Source of the DNA: Actinomycetes bacterium
GTDB taxonomy: Bacteria > Actinomycetota > Acidimicrobiia > Acidimicrobiales > JAKAOS01
NCBI GenBank assembly: GCA_021790615.1
Contig: JAJYGW010000347.1
Span: 1-8,790 of the forward strand
Direction of reading: 5' to 3'
DNA length: 8,790 bases
This document shows, in pieces, positions 6,197-8,790 of the stretch. The notes beneath the pieces are model-generated. The model searched no databases. It was not told where the DNA came from and saw nothing but the letters and a program-made list of their open reading frames with translations. The position numbers and the translations under genes are program-made. Every line of letters starts with the position of its first letter. Positions within the stretch are counted from its first letter, which is position 1.

Positions 6197-7018
6197 GTGG
6201 TCTCGCGACTTTCCCGGCCTCTGGTCTTCCTCGCGCTTTGCCTGGTGGCGATCAGCACCGTGTACCCGCTCGTGTTCATGGCCGCGAACACGATGCGCTC
6301 GACCAGCGCGTACGAGCGGAGCCCCTACGGCCTGCCCTCCCATTTCAGCCTGGGCAGCTTCAGCGCTCTGGTCAACCAGGTGCCGTTCCTGTCCAGCCTG
6401 CTGCACTCGCTGATCGTGGTGGTCCCCGCTGTCGTCGTCGCGACGCTCTCGTCCGCCCTGGCGGCGTTCGTGTTCACGAAGGTGCCCGTCAAGTTTGGCA
6501 ACGGCCTGTTCTGGCTCATGCTGATGGTGATGTTCATGCCCGGCATCGTCGTCCTCCTGCCGCTCTACGTCGAGATCGCGCACGCGGGGCTTGCGAACAA
6601 CTTCATGCCCGCGATCCTCATCTACACCGCGCTCAACATCCCGTACGGGACGTACCTGATGCGGGCGAACTTCCGCGCCATCCCGGACTCGGTAATCGAG
6701 GCGGCGAGAGTCGACGGCGGGTCGTGGCTCCACATCTTCCGCTCCGTCGTGCTCCCCATCGCCCGGCCCGCGATCGTCACCATCGGGATCCTCACGTTCT
6801 TGAACATCTGGAACGAGCTGTTCATCAGCCTCGTGCTGCTCCACGAGCCAAACAACGAGATGCTCACGCCCACGCTGGCCCAGCTCAGCGGGAGGTTCGG
6901 GACCGACATCCCGGTGCTGATGGCGGGACTTCTGCTCGGCAGCATCCCGACGCTGCTCTTGTACTTCCTGACCGCCCGGGTGTTCATCCGCGGCATGCTC
7001 AGCGGTGCGGTGAGATGA
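6197..7018 (+). CDS. ABC sugar transporter permease, MalG/UgpE type
   Basis: This 273-residue inner membrane protein is the second half of the channel and has the normal family length. Membrane segments lie at about 8-30, 68-93, 104-124, 136-154, 190-212 and 239-260. The EAA loop is at 168-187, with E-A-A-x-x-D-G-G and the closing V-L-P. The segment FLNIWNELFISLVLL (201-215) is typical of MalG-type permeases. The start is GTG 6197, directly after the TGA of the preceding gene, with AGGGAG (6186-6191) five bases upstream. The 3' end overlaps the SDR gene by ATGA. Confidence 0.93.
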   Translation: MVSRLSRPLVFLALCLVAISTVYPLVFMAANTMRSTSAYERSPYGLPSHFSLGSFSALVNQVPFLSSLLHSLIVVVPAVVVATLSSALAAFVFTKVPVKFGNGLFWLMLMVMFMPGIVVLLPLYVEIAHAGLANNFMPAILIYTALNIPYGTYLMRANFRAIPDSVIEAARVDGGSWLHIFRSVVLPIARPAIVTIGILTFLNIWNELFISLVLLHEPNNEMLTPTLAQLSGRFGTDIPVLMAGLLLGSIPTLLLYFLTARVFIRGMLSGAVR

Positions 7019-7749
7019 GGACGAGGCGTGCCGTCGTCACCGGGGCCGCCAACGGCATCGGAAGGGCCATCGCCGAGCGCCTTTCGGGTGACGGCCTGGA
7101 GGTGGTCGGCGTGGACCGGGAGCCGGTGGCCACGGCCTGCTGCCGACACGCGATCGACTTCGACCTGTCCCAGGTCGGGGACGTCGAGGGGCTGTTCGTT
7201 TCCGTCGAGGAGGGCATCGGACCGGTCGACGCGCTGGTGAACGCGGCGGGGGTGAGCGAGGTGCTGGACCTCTCGGATTTCTCGGCGGACGTGTACGAGC
7301 GGGTCCTGAGCGTGGACCTGCACGCACCGGTCCGGCTCGCGATCGCCGCGGCCAACGCGATGGCCGGGCGGGGGTACGGCCGTATCGTCAACGTGACGAG
7401 CATCCACTCGCGTCTCGGAGAGCGCGGTGCGCTGGCCTACGACATCGCCAAGGCCGGCATGGACCAGGCGACCCGCACGCTGGCGGTGGAGTACTCCGGG
7501 CGCGGCGTCCTGTGCAATGCCGTCGCCCCCGGCTTCATCGAGACGCGCATGTCGATCGTCGACGGCGAGATGGAGACCCGGACGGAGCGGTTCCGCCGGG
7601 TCTACCTGGAGACCGGTCGGCTGCCGATGGGCCGGCCGGGCCAGCCGTCCGATGTGACCGGGATGACCGCATGGCTCGTTTCCGACGACAACACCTACAT
7701 CACGGGCCAGTCGATCTGCGTCGACGGCGGTCTCACCGCGACGTTCTGA
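7015..7749 (+). CDS. Short-chain dehydrogenase/reductase (classical SDR)
   Basis: This 244-residue cytoplasmic NAD(P)-dependent oxidoreductase has the normal length for classical SDRs. The cofactor motif TGAANGIG is at 9-16. Asp34 at the end of the second strand favours NAD(H) over NADP(H), although Arg35 follows. The structural motif NAAG is at 76-79. The catalytic set is Ser129, Tyr142 and Lys146 (YDIAK). The C-terminus has PGFIETRM and ends with SICVDGGLT, both usual. ATG 7015 overlaps the permease stop (ATGA). The same frame is open far upstream, but that part is only a shadow of the permease genes. Lying between the permease and ATPase genes of a sugar transporter, it probably acts on the imported sugar, polyol or sugar acid (for example as a sugar or gluconate-type dehydrogenase). 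The substrate is inference only. Confidence 0.92.
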   Translation: MRTRRAVVTGAANGIGRAIAERLSGDGLEVVGVDREPVATACCRHAIDFDLSQVGDVEGLFVSVEEGIGPVDALVNAAGVSEVLDLSDFSADVYERVLSVDLHAPVRLAIAAANAMAGRGYGRIVNVTSIHSRLGERGALAYDIAKAGMDQATRTLAVEYSGRGVLCNAVAPGFIETRMSIVDGEMETRTERFRRVYLETGRLPMGRPGQPSDVTGMTAWLVSDDNTYITGQSICVDGGLTATF

Positions 7750-7755
7750 GGAGGG
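7748..7755 (+). promoter_or_regulatory. Strong ribosome binding site GAGGAGGG of the ATPase gene
   Basis: GAGGAGGG overlaps the TGA of the SDR gene (7747-7749) and lies 7 bases before GTG 7763. It is the best Shine-Dalgarno match in the window and fixes the GTG start. Confidence 0.8.
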
Positions 7756-7762
7756 CGATCCC

Positions 7763-8790
<1,028 letters not shown>

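Noticed and set aside
5570..6844. 424-residue antisense ORF rich in His, Asp, Glu and Arg
   Set aside because: Antisense of hydrophobic permease codons gives charged repeats of this kind. No real domain.
5611..7014. Upstream part of a 712-residue ORF fused to the SDR
   Set aside because: It is an out-of-frame reading of the two permease genes. The SDR begins at ATG 7015, where the TGxxxGIG motif falls at the normal position.

Overview
The window is high-GC DNA with strong G/C preference at third codon positions, GTG starts, a probable leaderless gene and tightly packed, overlapping genes. This points to an actinobacterium (Actinomycetota). The class cannot be fixed from the sequence; an acidimicrobial or thermoleophilic lineage is only a guess. 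All supported genes lie on the + strand. The many long antisense and out-of-frame ORFs are high-GC shadows.

Left part (1-2874). One gene (194-2551) encodes a secreted 785-residue protein. It has a TolB-like propeller-type N-terminal half and a C-terminal half with five Asp-box (BNR) repeats. It stops abruptly at the end of a paired-cysteine motif. About 100 bases downstream, in the same frame, there is a short stretch that looks like one more, defective, Asp-box. The 3' end may therefore have decayed. The 323-base gap that follows holds several short inverted repeats and a convincing promoter (-35 TTGACG, 17-base spacer, -10 TAGCGT).

Right part (2875-8790, open at the right edge). This is one carbohydrate-uptake operon: an IclR-family regulator, a family 1 extracellular sugar-binding protein, two MalF/MalG-type permeases, a short-chain dehydrogenase/reductase (SDR), and a MalK/UgpC-type ATPase cut by the window end. 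Gene junctions are ATGA overlaps, direct abutment, or 13 bases with a strong ribosome binding site. The promoter sits exactly where transcription would begin at the GTG of the regulator gene. The regulator would then be translated from a leaderless mRNA and could control its own operon.

How the parts should work together: the binding protein captures a sugar or sugar derivative outside the cell. The two permeases form the channel, each with an EAA loop that docks on the ATPase, and the ATPase drives import. The SDR probably oxidises or reduces the imported compound as an early catabolic step. The IclR protein probably senses the substrate or a breakdown product. The sugar cannot be named from this window; catabolic enzymes downstream would tell.

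Most of the window is an ordinary ABC sugar-uptake locus. The points worth a second look are the leaderless first gene, a 42-codon run-on tail of the regulator across what looks like an old intergenic spacer, the absence of a lipobox on the binding protein, the SDR placed between permease and ATPase, and the possible decay of the repeat protein's 3' end. I found no evidence for a wholly new system.
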